The notes under the pieces: model-generated
What the model saw: only the letters and a program-made list of their open reading frames with translations
Database searches by the model: none
What the model was told of the DNA's origin: nothing
Translations under genes and position numbers: made by a program
Part shown: positions 32,446 through 34,969 of the stretch, piece by piece
How the letters are laid out: every line of letters starts with the position of its first letter
Numbering within the stretch: the stretch's first letter is position 1
Origin: JAGBWK01 sp964462445
GTDB taxonomy: Bacteria; Bacteroidota; Bacteroidia; Bacteroidales; Muribaculaceae
Direction: 5' to 3'
Length of the DNA: 34,969 nucleotides
Assembly (NCBI GenBank): GCA_964462445.1
Contig: CAYWXG010000026.1
Coordinates: 1 to 34,969 of the forward strand

Positions 32446-33474
32446 ATGGCCGATGCAATAACATATACATCGTTGCGAAATGCGCTGTCGAAAAAGCAAT
32501 ACGCCAATGTCTATTTTCTTCACGGTGAAGAAGGATATTACATCGACGAATTGGCGAAGCTCTTTGAGTCAATTCTCAACGAGTCGGAACGCGATTTTAA
32601 TCAATACACGATGTATGCGCCACAAGTCGAAGCTGCTACCGTTGCCGACGTCTGCTGTCGTTACCCCATGATGGCCGACCGACAAGTTGTTATCGTCAAG
32701 GAAGCTCAAGCCGTACCAGTGTCATGGTTCAATCAGTTGCTTCCTTACATTGAGAACCCGGTAGCGACAACCATTCTTGTCATAATAGCACGCGGAGAAA
32801 GCGTCAAAAGCGCAACTCTAACAAAAAGCCTCAACAAAGGGAAAGGCATTATTTTTGAATCCAAACGTCTCAATCCCACGGCTGTAGCCAATACCATTCG
32901 CGAATTCATTAAGGAACATGGGCTCTCTATCGACGACAAATCCCTTGCAATGCTTCAGGACTATGTCGGCTCCGACCTTTCCCGTATATACAACGAAATC
33001 GGGAAAATGACAGTAGCGCTGCCTCAAAACGCAATGGTCACCCCGGAAAGCGTTGAGCGCCACATTGGCATCAGTAAAGATTACAATAATTTCGAGTTAA
33101 TTGCAGCTATTGCCCGTCGGGACATTGAGCGCATTTACAAAATCACAAATTACTTCCGACGCAATCCTAAAAACCACCCGCCAATCATTATCACCCCTTT
33201 AATATTTAATTTTTTTGCTAATCTGCTTGTTGCCTTATATGCACCCGACAAGTCCGAGCGAGGATTGATGAATGAGCTTGGGTTCAAGTGGTCGGGTCAA
33301 CTCTCCGACATACGTCCCGGTTTATCCAATTATCGACCTTGGCAAATTATAAAGAATATTTCAGCGGTGCGTCAATTTGATGCACAAAGCAAAGGAATCG
33401 GCTCACGTGCCGACCAATTCGATCTCTTCGACCAACTTATCTTTAAAATCATCAACAACACCAACACCCCTTAA
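32446..33474 (+). CDS. holA: DNA polymerase III subunit delta (HolA)
   Basis: Clamp-loader subunit that opens the beta sliding clamp. The N-terminal AAA-like domain starts with NVYFLHGEEGYYIDELAKLFE; ESKRLNPTAVANTIREFIKEHGLSI, DYVGSDLSRIYNEIGKM and the C-terminal collar region (about 215-335) match HolA. 342 residues is normal. It is alone on the plus strand, divergent from the HsdR-N-like gene and convergent with the OmpA-family gene. The neighbourhood gives no special regulation beyond the palindrome upstream. Confidence 0.93.
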   Translation: MADAITYTSLRNALSKKQYANVYFLHGEEGYYIDELAKLFESILNESERDFNQYTMYAPQVEAATVADVCCRYPMMADRQVVIVKEAQAVPVSWFNQLLPYIENPVATTILVIIARGESVKSATLTKSLNKGKGIIFESKRLNPTAVANTIREFIKEHGLSIDDKSLAMLQDYVGSDLSRIYNEIGKMTVALPQNAMVTPESVERHIGISKDYNNFELIAAIARRDIERIYKITNYFRRNPKNHPPIIITPLIFNFFANLLVALYAPDKSERGLMNELGFKWSGQLSDIRPGLSNYRPWQIIKNISAVRQFDAQSKGIGSRADQFDLFDQLIFKIINNTNTP

Positions 33475-33555
33475 TCATCCTCAATATTGTCACGTAGTCC
33501 TCTACTACTTGATAATCTCAGCCTCATCACATCAACAACAATTTCAATTATCAAA

Positions 33556-33599
33556 TATACAGAAAAGAGGTCGGATTGCTCCGACCTCTTTTCTGTATA
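33556..33599. terminator. Bidirectional terminator, holA and second OmpA-family gene
   Basis: A 20-bp perfect stem (33556-33575 with 33580-33599) around TTGC; GAGGTCGGA pairs with TCCGACCTC at its tip and A/T-runs lie at both bases. It sits between the convergent stop codons at 33474 and 33625. Confidence 0.9.
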
Positions 33600-33624
33600 T
33601 CGAGTATATTTATTTTACTCTAAA

Positions 33625-34788
33625 TTATTTTGTGTTAACTGTGCAGATAGCAACACGATTCCAAGTGTTTTGTTCGAAACGGTCACCGATTCCTGCGCCT
33701 TCAGCGTTGATGCGACTTTCAGCTACACCTTCTTTAACGAGAGCTTTCTTAACTGATTGTGCACGTTTTTCAGCGAGTTTTTCGTTGAATGACTTGCTAC
33801 CATCTTTTGAAGCATAACCTTTAACGTCAACAGTTGCGTTTGAGTCTTTTTTGAGTTGCTCAGCAATCATATAGATGTTGGGTTTTTGGTTAGCTTGGAT
33901 AGTTGAAGAAGAAAGGTTGAAGAATACGTAGTGTACGTTATCAAGGTTCTTAACTACTTCTACAACTTGAGGTTTCTTGTTGAGGCAATCAGCAAGTTTT
34001 TGCTCAAGGTCGTTGATTTTCTGCTGGAGAGCAGCTTTATCAGCGTTGCAATTATTGAGTTGCGCACGGAGTGAGTTGATTTCAGCGTTGAGTGATGCTA
34101 CGAGCTCTTCATCAAATAGTTTAGCAAGTTTGAATGAGTGAGTACCATTTGAGTTTTTGAAGTGGTAAGTAACACCTGCTTCCATTTCAACATATGCATG
34201 GTTGAGGTTGTATTGAGCACCGTAACCAAGAACATTAGATTCAATGCAATTAGCATTCATGTTCCAAACGATAGCGGGCTTAACTGAGATTGTCCATGCT
34301 TTGCTTTCACCGAGGTTGAAGTTGAAATTCAAACCTGCTTTGTTTGCCCATGAGTTACCATCAGCAATGTCTGATGAATGGGGATAGTAAGCGTGAAGCC
34401 AACCTGTACCTGCTACTGCTTCAATCTCAAAGAAACGAGGAGTACCTTTGTAACCTGCGAATACATTCATAAGGTTAAGAGTACCGAATACTCCAACATA
34501 CTGATGGTCGAAAGCAGTTGTGCTCTTAAAGCCTGTCCAGCTTGAAGTGTTTACTGTCCATTCGCCTTCTACACCAAGACCGAATACAGGAGTGATTTGT
34601 TTTTTCAATTCAAGGCCAAAAATACCGCGGCAGTTCTGCCAGAAGCTATGACCTTTAGCAGGAGTTACAGCTCCACCCTTAAGACCGAGTGACCAGTTGT
34701 CAAAGAATTTGCTGCCTTCTACTGTTGCTTGAGCTTGCGCAGAGATAGCACCAAGTGCCAAAGCTGCAATAAGGATTAACTTTTTCAT
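33625..34788 (-). CDS. OmpA-family outer-membrane protein (second of two)
   Basis: 387 residues from the ATG at 34788. Signal peptide about 1-20 (AISAQAQ). A beta-barrel region (about 25-215) leads to a coiled coil (LNAEINSLRAQLNNC, ending ADCLNKKP; about 230-275) and an OmpA C-terminal domain (about 290-387). Where the standard domain has GxxD, this one reads GYASKDGS, so the peptidoglycan-contact Asp is replaced by Ser; the Arg in AEKRAQSV remains. GYAS-type variants are common among Bacteroidetes OmpA relatives. The longer start at 34821 lies in the promoter -7 box, so I reject it. Convergent with holA and separated by a strong terminator. Confidence 0.92.
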   Translation of the reverse strand: MKKLILIAALALGAISAQAQATVEGSKFFDNWSLGLKGGAVTPAKGHSFWQNCRGIFGLELKKQITPVFGLGVEGEWTVNTSSWTGFKSTTAFDHQYVGVFGTLNLMNVFAGYKGTPRFFEIEAVAGTGWLHAYYPHSSDIADGNSWANKAGLNFNFNLGESKAWTISVKPAIVWNMNANCIESNVLGYGAQYNLNHAYVEMEAGVTYHFKNSNGTHSFKLAKLFDEELVASLNAEINSLRAQLNNCNADKAALQQKINDLEQKLADCLNKKPQVVEVVKNLDNVHYVFFNLSSSTIQANQKPNIYMIAEQLKKDSNATVDVKGYASKDGSKSFNEKLAEKRAQSVKKALVKEGVAESRINAEGAGIGDRFEQNTWNRVAICTVNTK

Positions 34789-34818
34789 ATTCTTTAAATA
34801 ACTTAATAATTTTCTACG

Positions 34819-34849
34819 CAAAGATAGCTATAAAAATTATAATACCAAA
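34819..34849 (-). promoter_or_regulatory. Promoter of the second OmpA-family gene
   Basis: Minus-strand TTTG (plus 34846-34849), 19 nt, TATCTTTG (plus 34819-34826): perfect consensus and spacing. Nothing else is recognisable from 34850 to the right edge. Confidence 0.85.
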
Positions 34850-34969
34850 GGTTTCGTAAATATTTTTTAGCACAATATCTCTTTTATATATTAGTTTAAG
34901 CCCGTTTTGTAGTTAAAACCAATATTGTCCTAAATAATTTTTAGGCATAACCTATTACACAAAGTAGCA

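Overview
The window looks like a chromosomal segment of a Bacteroidales bacterium, possibly a gut Muribaculaceae-like lineage (order well supported, family inferred). Evidence: a SusC/SusD pair, proteins with type IX secretion (T9SS) C-terminal tails, Bacteroidetes promoters (TTTG, 19-21 nt, TAnnTTTG) before many genes, OmpA-family porins with internal coiled coils, the ftsX-DUF3098-uppP-truB-queA order, and lack of strong Shine-Dalgarno sequences. No rRNA, tRNA, phage, transposase or CRISPR is visible.

Layout. 1-700: 5' part of an AAA_14/DUF4143-type ATPase cut by the window edge. 1.2-5.0 kb: a secreted multimodular GH13 alpha-amylase, alone with its own promoter and terminator. 5.6-9.6 kb: a minus-strand envelope operon read as acyltransferase, sigma-54-type activator, LptE-like lipoprotein, TPR-like protein, SecG. 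9.7-17.6 kb: SusC, SusD, a Calx-beta-like lipoprotein, then a T9SS-exported subtilase after a terminator-like hairpin; this may be a protein or peptide utilisation locus. 18.6-23.3 kb: housekeeping operon ftsX, DUF3098, uppP, truB, queA, yigZ. 23.8-27.2 kb, plus strand: an OmpA-family protein, a BASS-type transporter and a Crp/Fnr regulator. 27.45-27.8 kb: a promoter-to-terminator unit with no coding sequence, a probable structured ncRNA. 27.8-31.8 kb, minus strand: mnmD, an ABC-F ATPase, a K+/H+ antiporter. 31.9-34.8 kb: an HsdR-N-like nuclease-fold protein divergent from holA, then a second OmpA-family protein.

The least conventional signal is a family of intergenic repeats at about 1.04-1.13, 5.21-5.50 and 17.97-18.47 kb. 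All share an 18-nt box (six identical copies in the window). Two module types keep the same order (box, hairpin 1, hairpin 2, AATAACCG), and hairpin 2 differs between them by a compensatory base-pair change. A 77/78-bp inverted arm of this family brackets about 12.5 kb holding the secG operon and the SusCD/subtilase locus. The 18.05-18.47 kb copy is a 118-bp tandem array with alternating unit types.

All functions are read from motifs and order only; no database search was run.
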